A DNA stretch of 64,000 nt, from NCBI RefSeq assembly GCF_013155385.1, contig NZ_JABJUQ010000007.1, positions 2,090,001 through 2,154,000 on the forward strand. The letters are read 5' to 3'. This stretch comes from Bacillus sp. WMMC1349 (GTDB lineage: Bacteria; Bacillota; Bacilli; Bacillales; Bacillaceae). Numbering within the stretch: the first letter of the stretch is position 1; each line of letters opens with the position of its first letter. Below are positions 55,227 through 63,663 of the stretch, in pieces. The translations under genes and the position numbers were made by a program. The notes under the pieces are model-generated. The model was not told where the DNA came from and searched no databases. It was given only the letters and a program-made list of their open reading frames with translations.

Positions 55227-55480
55227 ACTACCCCCACTTATCGACCTTGCAGTCTGATTGAAGTGGGAGATTCTTGGGAACAGAGCGTACTTGTTGACGT
55301 ATTTCTTTGCCAACAGAGGTTTCTCTTATTGACCAAGCTATCCCCGTAGATTCCTACGGTTCTATATTTAATCCAAAACTAAGGTTCTTAAGCCTTCGGC
55401 TAGGATATTTTTGCTGGCATTTATATCTCTATCGTGATGTTCATAACAAACAGGACAAGTCCAATTTCTTATTTCAAGAG
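55223..55480 (-). ncRNA. Candidate omega-RNA (TnpB guide RNA) region
   Basis: In IS605 elements the TnpB guide RNA comes from the tnpB 3' end plus right end. Here this holds hairpin CCGTAG/CTACGG (55344-55359) and the terminal hairpin (about 55227-55265), ending TTCAA. The guide would be the next bases, about 55222 down to 55203. Inferred from family knowledge, not from expression data. Confidence 0.5.
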
Positions 55481-56501
55481 TTTTCTTGCCATCTTGATGT
55501 CCACAATCGGAACATATTTGACTAGACGGAAACCATCTGCTTATTTTTACGATTGTTTTACCGTGCCATTTCGCTTTGTATTCTAATTTCGATACAAAAG
55601 CAGACCATGACACATCAGAGATTGATTTTGCTAACTTATGATTGCGTAACATTCCTTTAGGATTCAAGTCTTCGATACAGACAATATCGTGGTTTTTGAT
55701 TATTTCTGTACTTAACTTATTAAGGAAATCGTCACGTTGGTTCATTACTCTTTCGTGTAATCTAGCAACTTTACGTTTTTGCTTCTGATAGTTTTTTGCA
55801 TCAAGAAGGTGAATACCATGGTTTTTAGCATTTAATGCACGTCTTGAAAGCTTTCGCTGTTCACGTTTTAGTTTCTTTTCCATTTTTAATGTGAACTTAT
55901 TATTGTCAATCTTACGACCATCAGAAAGAATGGCAAAGTCAGTGATACCTAAGTCTATACCAATAGATGAATCCGTTTTCTCCAATGGTTGTACTTCTGT
56001 TTCGGCTAGAATGGATACAAAGTATTTGCCACTAGGATTTCGTCTAACAGTAGCATTAAGGATACGACCATGTACTTCACGACTTTTGGCAAAGCGAACA
56101 AGACCAAGTTTCGGCAATTTGATTTTGCTGTCTACAATAGCAATGTTGTGATTTGTTTCTTTAGTCGTGTAGGATTGTACGTCATTCTTTTTAGACTTGA
56201 AGCGTGGTGCTTTATTTTGTTTCTTGAAGAATCGTGTATATGAATCAGCAAGGTTTTTCAGTGAGGATTGAAGGGCAATGCTATCAACTTCTTTTAGCCA
56301 TACGAATTCCTTTTTCAATTTTGTTAATTCAGCAGAACAAGAATGATAAGTTAATCCTTTGCCTGTTTCTTTGTATGTATTATTCCATTGCCCTAAAAAT
56401 CGATTGAATACGAAACGACTACATCCGATTGTTTTAGCAATTAAAATTTCCTGTTCTTTAGTTGGATAGATGCGGAATTTGTATGCCTTGTTGACTAACA
56501 T
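55368..56501 (-). CDS. tnpB: TnpB RNA-guided nuclease
   Basis: 377 residues from ATG 56501. The RuvC-like catalytic residues are all present: Asp183 in GIDLGITDF, Glu277 in VCIEDLNP and Asp359 in HDRDINASKNIL. The zinc ribbon CSDCGH...CPVC is complete. TnpB proteins cut DNA guided by an RNA made from the element's right end. It follows tnpA closely, with GAGGTGA before the start. It looks full length and functional. Confidence 0.92.
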   Translation of the reverse strand: MLVNKAYKFRIYPTKEQEILIAKTIGCSRFVFNRFLGQWNNTYKETGKGLTYHSCSAELTKLKKEFVWLKEVDSIALQSSLKNLADSYTRFFKKQNKAPRFKSKKNDVQSYTTKETNHNIAIVDSKIKLPKLGLVRFAKSREVHGRILNATVRRNPSGKYFVSILAETEVQPLEKTDSSIGIDLGITDFAILSDGRKIDNNKFTLKMEKKLKREQRKLSRRALNAKNHGIHLLDAKNYQKQKRKVARLHERVMNQRDDFLNKLSTEIIKNHDIVCIEDLNPKGMLRNHKLAKSISDVSWSAFVSKLEYKAKWHGKTIVKISRWFPSSQICSDCGHQDGKKTLEIRNWTCPVCYEHHDRDINASKNILAEGLRTLVLD

Positions 56502-56511
56502 TGTTTTCACC

Positions 56512-56892
56512 TCATTTCATTCCTTGATTTTCAATATATTTCTTAACTACATTGATGGGGGAACCGCCAGTTGTTAGTAAGCCAAAACTTCTTGACCAAA
56601 ACATTTCTTTCCACAGCTTTTTTCTAACCTGCGGAAAACCTTTTTTGATTCATCGTGAACTAGCACTTTTATAAGCATTGATGAACTTTGATAATTCAGT
56701 GTTAGGATGTGCTTTGAACAGGATGTGAACATGGTCTTTATCATGATTCCACTCAACTAGAGAGATATTGTATTTCTCGCCTAGCTTTACAAACATATCC
56801 TTAGCATAGTCAGATACTTTATCATCAAAGACTTCTCTACGATATTGATAATACATTGAGAATACTGAATGATTATTACTGTCTAATTTCAT
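56512..56892 (-). pseudogene. tnpA: Broken Y1/HUH transposase tnpA
   Basis: The frame from ATG 56892 reads MKLDSNNHSVFSMYYQYRREV. Compared with usual IS200 TnpA, about seven residues (the HLVLVVK strand) are missing after MYY. A TGA at about 56650 interrupts after KSASSR, yet the same frame continues with FPQVRKKLWKEMFWSRSFG and LTTGGSPINVVKKYIENQG. The HUH motif HVHILF and the Tyr region remain, but the protein cannot be normal. Two lesions suggest age. Confidence 0.88.
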
Positions 56893-57014
56893 TGTAACAT
56901 CAGCTTTATCTTATATAAGACTGTATCCTTAAGGTAAACAAAATAGCCTTTAGGCTATCGCCGAACCGACATTCATCTCCCACCTATCGTTTGGTTTCGC
57001 CCTTCACACGACTG

Positions 57015-57152
57015 AGGAGGGAGTCTTCTGTCGGAAAACGATAAAATCGCTGGATTTGCTCGCTTTCCCCGAGCTCTTGCGGGGTCTTGCCTAGCTTGCT
57101 GTTCCCGCAGGAGTCTCGCTATTTTCATTTGTCCATGTTGATAAACAATTTG
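57015..57152 (-). repeat. Dispersed GC-rich repeat, copy D
   Basis: On the minus strand it reads TTTATCAACATGGACA, GCGAGACTCCTGCGGGAACAG and AAGACCCCGCAAGAGCTCGG. It shares its opening with copy B and its centre with copies A and C. It is the longest copy and sits next to the IS605 left end. Confidence 0.6.
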
Positions 57153-57164
57153 GCTCTTTTCATT

Positions 57165-57554
57165 TCAATCACATGGTGCTACAAGTTCAACTTTGATACG
57201 GTCAGGATCTTCAGCATACAATGCATAATGTTCACTCCCGCCGGCAAACGGGTGTCTGTCTTCATACAAAATCTTGTCACCCTGTTTGCGGAGTTGCTCT
57301 GTAATGTCATCGACTTGCGCTCTTGATGACGCACAAAAAGCGATGTGGTTTAAACCAACCCGACACCGATGGTAACTCGCTTCCAAAAACCTCTCTTCCG
57401 CCTGAACTAAGACAAGGTAAGCATCATTTGCTTTCCAACTGATTCCGTTTTCCCAATCTTGATAAACCTCATAGCCAAGTTCACCGAGAAACCATCCCCA
57501 AAACCGCTTTGACCTGGCTAAATCTGAAACATACAATTCAATATGGTGAATCAC
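57165..57554 (-). CDS. yqjT: VOC/glyoxalase family protein YqjT
   Basis: The 129-residue protein has the beta-alpha-beta-beta-beta repeats of the vicinal-oxygen-chelate fold: MIHHIELYVSDLARSKRFW, GLNHIAFCASSRAQVDDI and HYALYAEDPDRIKVELV. Metal-site His and Glu positions are seen (His4, His in LNHIAF, Glu in KVELV). The substrate is unknown. Confidence 0.88.
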   Translation of the reverse strand: MIHHIELYVSDLARSKRFWGWFLGELGYEVYQDWENGISWKANDAYLVLVQAEERFLEASYHRCRVGLNHIAFCASSRAQVDDITEQLRKQGDKILYEDRHPFAGGSEHYALYAEDPDRIKVELVAPCD

Positions 57555-57570
57555 TGTTTTTTTCTCCCCT

Positions 57571-58530
57571 CTATACCCGTCTGACTAGAATCTCTTCAAC
57601 TTTGTGGCCGTCTCCTTTTTTCAAAATTAAATCTGAACGAAATTTAGTAGGCAAAATGTTTTCATACAGGTTTGGACGATTAACCGTCTCCCAAACTGAT
57701 CTCGCCATCTCATCAGCTTCAGCATCTGTCAGATCCCTAAATTGATGGAAATATGAAGTCGGGTCTTGAAAGGCCGTCTTCCTGAGGATTCGGAAACGCT
57801 CGAGATACCATTTCATGATCAACTCTTCATCTGCATCTACATAAATAGAAAAATCAAAAAAGTCGGATACGAAAACACGTGGCTTTGTCCGGTCATCTTC
57901 AATCGTGGGTGTTTGCAAGACATTCACACCTTCAATCAACACGATATCAGCTTGCTCAATCGTTTCATAAACACCTTCAAGTCTGTCATACGTTAAATGA
58001 GAATAGACTGGTGCTTTGACCATTTCCTTACCTGATTTTAAATCGTTTAAAAACTCAAGCAATGCCTTGACATCATAACTTTCTGGAAACCCTTTTCTCG
58101 ACATGATTCGTTTTTCTTGAAGAACTGCATTGGGATACAGAAAACCATCAGTTGTGATAAGACTGACTTTCAACTGCTCCTTTAACCGAGAAAGCACTGC
58201 CTGTAGGATCCGGGCTGTCGTACTTTTCCCGACTGCCACGCTTCCGGCTATTCCGATGATAAACGGAATGTTGGTTGTTTGAGAATGGTTTAAAAAACCG
58301 TTTACCTCTTGATTCCGCTGATATTGGAAAGTCCTGTAGAGATGAAGAAGCCGTGCCAGTGGAATGTAAATCGTTCGAACTTCTTCTAAAGACAAATAAT
58401 CATTTAATCCTTTAAGCTGTTTGGTTTCCTCTTCTGTTATCGCAACTGATAGGTGCCCGCTTAATCTCGCCCAGGCAACACGAGTATGATGAGTATATAA
58501 TGTTTGCAAATTGATCTCCTGGTTCTTCAT
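57571..58530 (-). CDS. coaA: Pantothenate kinase (type I)
   Basis: 319-residue kinase for the first step of coenzyme A synthesis. The P-loop GIAGSVAVGKSTT, the LITTDGFLYPN and MSRKGFPESYDVKALLEFL segments and C-terminal RPNLYENILPTKFRSDLIL are all standard for CoaA. I chose ATG 58530, about seven bases after AAGGTG. Confidence 0.95.
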   Translation of the reverse strand: MKNQEINLQTLYTHHTRVAWARLSGHLSVAITEEETKQLKGLNDYLSLEEVRTIYIPLARLLHLYRTFQYQRNQEVNGFLNHSQTTNIPFIIGIAGSVAVGKSTTARILQAVLSRLKEQLKVSLITTDGFLYPNAVLQEKRIMSRKGFPESYDVKALLEFLNDLKSGKEMVKAPVYSHLTYDRLEGVYETIEQADIVLIEGVNVLQTPTIEDDRTKPRVFVSDFFDFSIYVDADEELIMKWYLERFRILRKTAFQDPTSYFHQFRDLTDAEADEMARSVWETVNRPNLYENILPTKFRSDLILKKGDGHKVEEILVRRV

Positions 58531-58556
58531 ATGGCACACCTTCCCTCTAATCTAGT

Positions 58557-59040
58557 CTAGTCATTGGCTTTCCAAAGAAGAGCATCTTGTTCAAGTTGTT
58601 TAACAAACTTATCTTTTCCATCCATGTAAGCTTCGATATCATAAGGAAACTGCTTTGCAAGTCGTGCTTTTAAACAACCATATTTTTCAGCTTGCTCAGG
58701 GTGCACTCGCAAATAATCCCTAACCGCTATATGGCGCTCAATCTCCCCATCGTGATCAAATTGAAACATATGGACATGGTGGGTCCGATTCTTTCCGCCT
58801 TTCTGGAATCCCCGCTTCTCCTAGAGATTCATAACCAAGCTGAATCATTTCCTCCCTGAATGATTCGGCCTTTTCGATATTTTTAACAACAGGTGTTTCG
58901 CTACAAGTCCAAGGTACAGAAGTGCTATCAATATGATGAATATCAATACACTCATCATCAAAAACAGCCTTCAATGCTCGTGCTTCTTCCTCAAACATAC
59001 CGGGTCATTGTTCATCATAAACAGTTACGATGTCATTCAT
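58557..59040 (-). pseudogene. Broken GrpB/UPF0157 family gene
   Basis: At least three lesions are visible. The Trp of the family's YDxxWP start is a TGA stop (EQ*PGMFEEEA). The region after HHIDSTSVP has lost about eight residues before TPVVKNIEKAE. After LGEAGIPE about 17 bases are missing, shifting the frame so that KGGKNRTHHVHMFQFDHDG continues in another frame to the end. The C-terminal part (ERHIAVRDYLRVHPEQAEKYG) is well conserved, so decay is recent. Related proteins are nucleotidyltransferase-like. Confidence 0.85.
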
Positions 59041-59046
59041 ATTCAT

Positions 59047-59388
59047 CCCCCTTATCTTTCTCTCAACATACTTATTTTATCAAAAATATCATTTTCCTTA
59101 AATTTTTTCCAACATAATAGAATCACTGTCTGTGGATGCTGACAAATAGATTTTGGGTGATCAGAACTTATTCAATGTGAAAGAAAATCGTTTTTTCGCG
59201 AGAGGCAGAAGGAGGTTTGAGGGAAATGGACTTTAAAGTGCTGCTCAGGCAGCACTTTGTTCTCGATCCCTAATTTCAAATGATCAGCTGATAAACAAGC
59301 TCTAATTCCAACAGCTCGATCCCCCTCTTTTTCATGAGATTCTGAATGACGACGAGCACCCGAATGTATCATATAGTAGATAGCATAT
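59047..59388. other. Intergenic interval with a strong palindrome
   Basis: No gene is supported. A perfect 10-bp inverted repeat (59235-59244 with 59249-59258, loop TCAG) is present without a T-run. An open minus frame (59172-59372) has no ribosome site or recognised family. Confidence 0.5.
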
Positions 59389-60081
59389 TTAGCCCTTCAG
59401 TGTTTGCTTGATCATATGAAGTATATGTTCTTGTTGGTGATGAATATAAAAATGATTACCGGGAAAATCATAATATTCAAAATGGCCAGCAGTATGATTT
59501 TCCCATTCTAGAATATCGTTTAAATCTATCTCATCGTCTATTCCGTTTAAAATGGTAATATCACAGTCGATGTTGATATCTCTTTCCTTATATAGATATG
59601 TTTCCACCATCTTAAAATCGCTTTTCAACAATGGTAGAAACAGTGCAAACAGCTCTTCATGATCAATCAGTTCTTCCGGTGTTCCGCCAAGATCTTTAAT
59701 TTTTTTCTTAAAGAGAGGATCTGGCAAAGTATGCAGTATTTCTTTTCTTTGGATTCGATGAGGGGCCTTAAAGCCAGAAAAAAAGATATGCAACGGTTTT
59801 TTCAGGTTGGCTTCACAGATTTTATAATACAGCTCATATGCTAAAAGGCTGCCCATACTATGTCCAAAAATAGCATAATCCCTATTTTTTATGTTGCTCT
59901 GGACTTGTTCAAAAATATCTTGAACCGCTTCTTCTAAGTTTTCATAGAATGCTTCATGATATCTTGCCCCTCTTCCTTTTAGCTTGATTGGATAAATATC
60001 AATATTGGAATCTAAGTGATTTTTCCATGAATAAAATATTGATTCAGATCCCCCTGCATATGGAAGGCAAAACATAATCAT
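59389..60081 (-). CDS. Type II thioesterase (SrfAD-like)
   Basis: The 230-residue alpha/beta hydrolase has the opening MIMFCLPYAGGSESIFYSW and KLKGRGARYHE. The nucleophile is Ser75 in FGHSMGS, with acid near NGIDDEID and His210 in FPGNHFYIH. Such enzymes remove wrong acyl groups from carrier proteins of non-ribosomal peptide or polyketide synthases. No synthetase lies in the window, so it is an orphan. It lies 26 bases after the SDR gene, probably cotranscribed. Confidence 0.88.
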   Translation of the reverse strand: MIMFCLPYAGGSESIFYSWKNHLDSNIDIYPIKLKGRGARYHEAFYENLEEAVQDIFEQVQSNIKNRDYAIFGHSMGSLLAYELYYKICEANLKKPLHIFFSGFKAPHRIQRKEILHTLPDPLFKKKIKDLGGTPEELIDHEELFALFLPLLKSDFKMVETYLYKERDINIDCDITILNGIDDEIDLNDILEWENHTAGHFEYYDFPGNHFYIHHQQEHILHMIKQTLKG

Positions 60082-60107
60082 TAACCTGATTCACCTCATA
60101 AATCTTG

Positions 60108-60890
60108 TTATTTTTTATAAAAAGCACTTCGCCCAATTCTTTCAACTAGTGAAGGAAACACCTGATAAAGTTTACTAACCCCATTCATCCAGATAGGAAG
60201 GTTGATTTCGCGTTTATTTGTCATCATGATAGAAACAATCTTCTGAGCCACTTGATCAGGATCTAGCATCCATTTACCAACACTTTTCACATATTCACCA
60301 TTTTGATCAGCCAATTTGAAAAAATCGGTTTTAATCGGACCTGGATTAACAGTCGTTACCTTTACACCTGTTTCGACAAGCTCCATTCTTAGACTGTTTG
60401 AATAGCCGAGAACCGCATGTTTTGTTGCTGCATAAAGGCTTGACTTCGGTGTCGAGATTTTGCCAGCTTGTGAAGCAATATTGATGATATGCCCGCTCTT
60501 TTTCGCTATCATATCCGGCAGTACGGCCCTTGTCCAGGTGATCAGACCAAAAACGTTTACTTCAAACATCGATTTCATATCTTCTAAAGACGTTTCAAGG
60601 GCTAGTTCAAAAAGGCCAAAACCAGCATTGTTCACAAGGATATCAACTGGACCGACTGTTTGGAAAACCGCGTCAATTTCTTCTGTTTGACTCATATCGA
60701 AAACAATGATGTGACACTCCACATGACATTCAGCCAAAATTTTTTGTTTGACTGCTTCTAATCGGTCTTTTCTACGTCCTGTGAGAATAACATCTGCTCC
60801 TTCTTTGGCAGAAAAATAAGCGATTCGTTCACCTAATCCACCAGAAGCTCCAGTAATCAGGATTTTTTTATGTTGTAGTCTTTTGGACAT
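60108..60890 (-). CDS. yqjQ: Short-chain dehydrogenase YqjQ
   Basis: The 260-residue SDR has the NAD(P) motif TGASGGLG near residue 14, NNAG, the catalytic Ser in IASQAG and YAATK (Tyr-x3-Lys). The C-terminal part is the DltE/YqjQ type. The substrate is unknown. Three bases separate it from yqjP, as in B. subtilis. Confidence 0.92.
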   Translation of the reverse strand: MSKRLQHKKILITGASGGLGERIAYFSAKEGADVILTGRRKDRLEAVKQKILAECHVECHIIVFDMSQTEEIDAVFQTVGPVDILVNNAGFGLFELALETSLEDMKSMFEVNVFGLITWTRAVLPDMIAKKSGHIINIASQAGKISTPKSSLYAATKHAVLGYSNSLRMELVETGVKVTTVNPGPIKTDFFKLADQNGEYVKSVGKWMLDPDQVAQKIVSIMMTNKREINLPIWMNGVSKLYQVFPSLVERIGRSAFYKK

Positions 60891-60893
60891 ATT

Positions 60894-61853
60894 CTATCCC
60901 TGCCTTGAATGATAATAATAAATTCCATTGATTTCTTCACTGATGATGCGGTTACACGCTTGCAAATAATCGAGTTGGCCGACTGTTTCAGACATGGTCA
61001 AAAACAATTCTTTTTCGTAGACTGTTGGAAATAATTTCTGACAGATGGCAAATGCAGTATGAGTTTTTTCCGAGAGTATGTCATAGACCTCTTCAGCTCT
61101 GTTTTGTTGTTTTTCTAATCGTCTTATGATTAGTTCTTGAATACCCGTAATCTGCCCGCCATGACCTGGAAAAATCACCTTTAAAGGTAGCTCTGAAAGA
61201 CGGTTGATTGATGCGAGATAATCCAAAAGCGGCAAAGGACGCTTTTCCCCTTGTTGGGGCACTTCTAATAAAGGATTTGATGAGGATGTTTTTAACAGCA
61301 AATCTCCGCCGATCAACCTTTCACTTTTCTCGTGATAAAGAACAATATGAGATGTAGCATGTCCAGGTGTTTCAAGCACAGTCCATCCTTCAAGACCGTC
61401 AATCTGATCATTTTCCTTGATTGTTTGCGTTAAAGAACGTTGGCAAGAAAGCCGGTAAGACCGTTCTACTGTACGACTTGATATCATATGGTGTGGTACT
61501 CCAAGCTGCCCAAATAAATATGTAAAAAAAGCAGACTGTTTCTTAATAAAGTCTGGATTCTGACTGATATATGGTTCATTATACATATGTCCGATAATCT
61601 TGACACTGTCTGGAAATTCGTCTAATAATCCAACATGGTCAGCGTGATGGTGTGTCAATACAACTTGGTCAATATCGTCTAAAGTCAGCCGATACTCAGC
61701 AAGACTGTTCTTTAACATTGCGGAGGCTGCTTCTGTTTTTGGACCGACATCTATTAAAGTCAGTGCCTCTCCTTTCACTAAGTAAATGTTGACATCGCCA
61801 ATGGCAAATGGTGTCGGTATTGAAATAGGAATGATCTTTTCATGTTTGAACAT
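60894..61853 (-). CDS. yqjP: Metallo-beta-lactamase-fold hydrolase YqjP
   Basis: 319 residues from ATG 61853 after AAGGAGAA. Metal-binding motifs: LTHHHADHVG (HxHxDH), TPGHATSH and LIGGDLLL, plus FPGHGG. It belongs to the RNase Z/glyoxalase II-like branch. Substrate is unknown. It forms an operon with yqjQ and perhaps the thioesterase. Confidence 0.9.
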   Translation of the reverse strand: MFKHEKIIPISIPTPFAIGDVNIYLVKGEALTLIDVGPKTEAASAMLKNSLAEYRLTLDDIDQVVLTHHHADHVGLLDEFPDSVKIIGHMYNEPYISQNPDFIKKQSAFFTYLFGQLGVPHHMISSRTVERSYRLSCQRSLTQTIKENDQIDGLEGWTVLETPGHATSHIVLYHEKSERLIGGDLLLKTSSSNPLLEVPQQGEKRPLPLLDYLASINRLSELPLKVIFPGHGGQITGIQELIIRRLEKQQNRAEEVYDILSEKTHTAFAICQKLFPTVYEKELFLTMSETVGQLDYLQACNRIISEEINGIYYYHSRQG

Positions 61854-62031
61854 TTTCTTCTCCTTTTGATGAAAAATGATGTTGATCATATTTTACCTTT
61901 TTCTCCCGAGCCATTTCCACCTAAGAGCCTCTTGTCCAATACCCCACAATATATTACGTGCGATAGTTAAACGATCTTAATGGTGCAAACATTAAACATA
62001 TCAATACGCAGACTAGCCTTGAAAAAACCCA

Positions 62032-62500
62032 TCATCTGTCTGCCTTTAATGGAATACTGTAAGGTAGTTCTGTTATATAATCTTCAATTTGTTTTACTGA
62101 CGGCTTTTCTGAACCAGAACTATCCATAAATAGTGAGGGCACTGTATTGAATTCGATATATTTTTTGTAGAAACAATGACCTACTTTTTTATAATAAATC
62201 TTTATCACAACAGCCAAGCAGTTGTTTTTCATAAACAAGATACTTGCCATCTTCATCTGATTTAGCCTCCACAGCTCCAAAATTATTCCACCATATATAT
62301 AAAACAATTAGTAACAAGTAAGGAAACTTTCGTTTTAATAGTTGAGAAATAAAAAATGGAATCAGTAACGAAACGATCATCATAACAGTTAAATCAAGGT
62401 TTATTCCGCTTACTACATAGAGTCCGGAGGCTCTCACGATTAAGTACACAAAAGATACAGCAATGGTCACTATTAATCCAATTAGATTTACTTTCATCAT
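62032..62500 (-). pseudogene. Frameshifted small membrane protein
   Basis: The first part (to about 62215) has three or four hydrophobic segments from MKVNLIGLIVTIAVSF to YLLLIVLYIWWNNFG. A shift near 62205-62215 then joins a second frame: VVIKIYYKKVGHCFYKKYIEFNTVPSL and KQIEDYITELPYSIPLKADR. Together they give one protein of about 155 residues. Function is unknown. A sequencing error cannot be excluded. Confidence 0.6.
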
Positions 62501-62698
62501 ATCTTCCTTTTTAATCGTTTATTAAGTTTCGTAGAAATCGTACGCCATTTATTGTAAACGATCAAATAAAATGAGTGATTATTAACCAGTTCAATTGATA
62601 AATGTAATTTTCCGTTAGCTACATATTCAGCCGTTAAACGAACGAATGATGTTGACTTTTATTAGTCTCCCGTAGCATAATGAGATTTAATACTGTGA

Positions 62699-62775
62699 AG
62701 AGGAATAGTAAAAAATCTAAACATTCCCTCAATGCGAAACCTTTTCGTCCTTTAAGCAGGAAGAAAGGTTTTTTA
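62699..62775 (+). promoter_or_regulatory. Leader of proI with two hairpins
   Basis: GAGGAAT pairs with ATTCCCTC (about 62699-62733). Then AAACCTTT pairs with AAAGGTTT, followed by TTT (about 62740-62775), which is terminator-like and 25 bases before the start of proI. No T-box consensus (GGTGG-ACCGCG) is seen, so it is not a normal proline T-box. Confidence 0.5.
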
Positions 62776-62799
62776 TGTTTGATAGAAGGAGGAACTGAT

Positions 62800-63618
62800 G
62801 TGAAACGAATTGTATTTATCGGAGCTGGCTCAATGGCAGAATCGATGATAAAGGGACTTATCAAAAGCGGCACACTAACACCTAAGCAGATTACGGCTAC
62901 AAATAAGTCCAATAAAGCCCGCTTGAAGGAACTTCACGATGCATATGAAATCAATACGGAACAAGATATAGGTCAAGCAATGGCTCAATTTGATACAATC
63001 GTGCTTGCGGTAAAACCGAAAGATGCGGCGGAAAGCATTGAGAAGATCCAGCCTTATTTGCATAAAGATCAGCTGATCATTTCGATTCTTGCTGGTATTT
63101 CGATTGATGCCATTCAACACTTTACTCGCAAAAAACTGCCAATTGTCAGGGCGATGCCGAATACATCAGCTTCCATCCAAAAATCTGCGACAGCCTTTGC
63201 GGCTGGTCCCTATGTCACAGAAGAGCAAATTGATGAAGTCACCCATCTCTTTCACACGATCGGCAGTGTGACAATGGTTGAAGAAACAGCTCTTGATGCA
63301 GTTACAGCAGTTGCTGGAAGCGGCCCGGCTTTTGTCTATCGATTTGTCGAAGCTCTAGAAAAATCAGCTCGGGAACTTGGGCTTGAGGAATTAACAGCCA
63401 AACAGTTAATCATCGATATGATCATTGGAGCGGCGCAAATGCTTGAAAGCGGAAAAGAGCCCGCTTTATTGCGAAAAGAAATCACAAGTCCCGGAGGTAC
63501 AACAGAAGCCGGAATCCGTGTCTTACATGAGCTTCAATTTGAAAAAGCAGTCATCACTTGTGTGAAGGAAGCGGCAAAGCGTTCAGCAGAAATGAGAGAA
63601 CAGTTAACTGCTAAATAA
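62800..63618 (+). CDS. proI: Pyrroline-5-carboxylate reductase
   Basis: The 272-residue enzyme makes L-proline from pyrroline-5-carboxylate with NAD(P)H. Rossmann motif FIGAGSMAE at the start, then AVKPKD, RAMPNTSA, AVAGSGPAFVYRF and the C-terminal TSPGGTTEAGI signature. The start is GTG 62800, seven bases after AGGAGG; the longer frame includes leader DNA. Confidence 0.95.
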   Translation: MKRIVFIGAGSMAESMIKGLIKSGTLTPKQITATNKSNKARLKELHDAYEINTEQDIGQAMAQFDTIVLAVKPKDAAESIEKIQPYLHKDQLIISILAGISIDAIQHFTRKKLPIVRAMPNTSASIQKSATAFAAGPYVTEEQIDEVTHLFHTIGSVTMVEETALDAVTAVAGSGPAFVYRFVEALEKSARELGLEELTAKQLIIDMIIGAAQMLESGKEPALLRKEITSPGGTTEAGIRVLHELQFEKAVITCVKEAAKRSAEMREQLTAK

Positions 63619-63619
63619 C

Positions 63620-63660
63620 AAAAAGTTTACGGTGAACATGAAGCTCTCCGTAAACTTTTT
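63620..63660. terminator. Shared proI/yqjN terminator
   Basis: A perfect 13-base stem (63620-63632 with 63648-63660), flanked by A-run and T-run, lies between convergent genes. Confidence 0.92.
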
Positions 63661-63663
63661 TTC

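Larger units (their letters stand above)
55223..56960 (-). mobile_element. IS200/IS605-family element
   Basis: It comprises tnpA (broken) and tnpB on the minus strand. The right end has the terminal hairpin CTCCCACTT/AAGTGGGGG and ends TTCAA at about 55223; the left end has ATAGCC/GGCTAT (about 56943-56958). There are no terminal inverted repeats, as expected. The left boundary is approximate. Confidence 0.8.

Noticed and set aside
59172..59372. Minus-strand ORF of 66 codons before the thioesterase gene
   Set aside because: No ribosome site, no recognised family, and it spans a perfect hairpin; more likely chance.
62640..62799. Possible proline T-box before proI
   Set aside because: The conserved T-box sequence and stem I motifs are absent; only simple hairpins are present.
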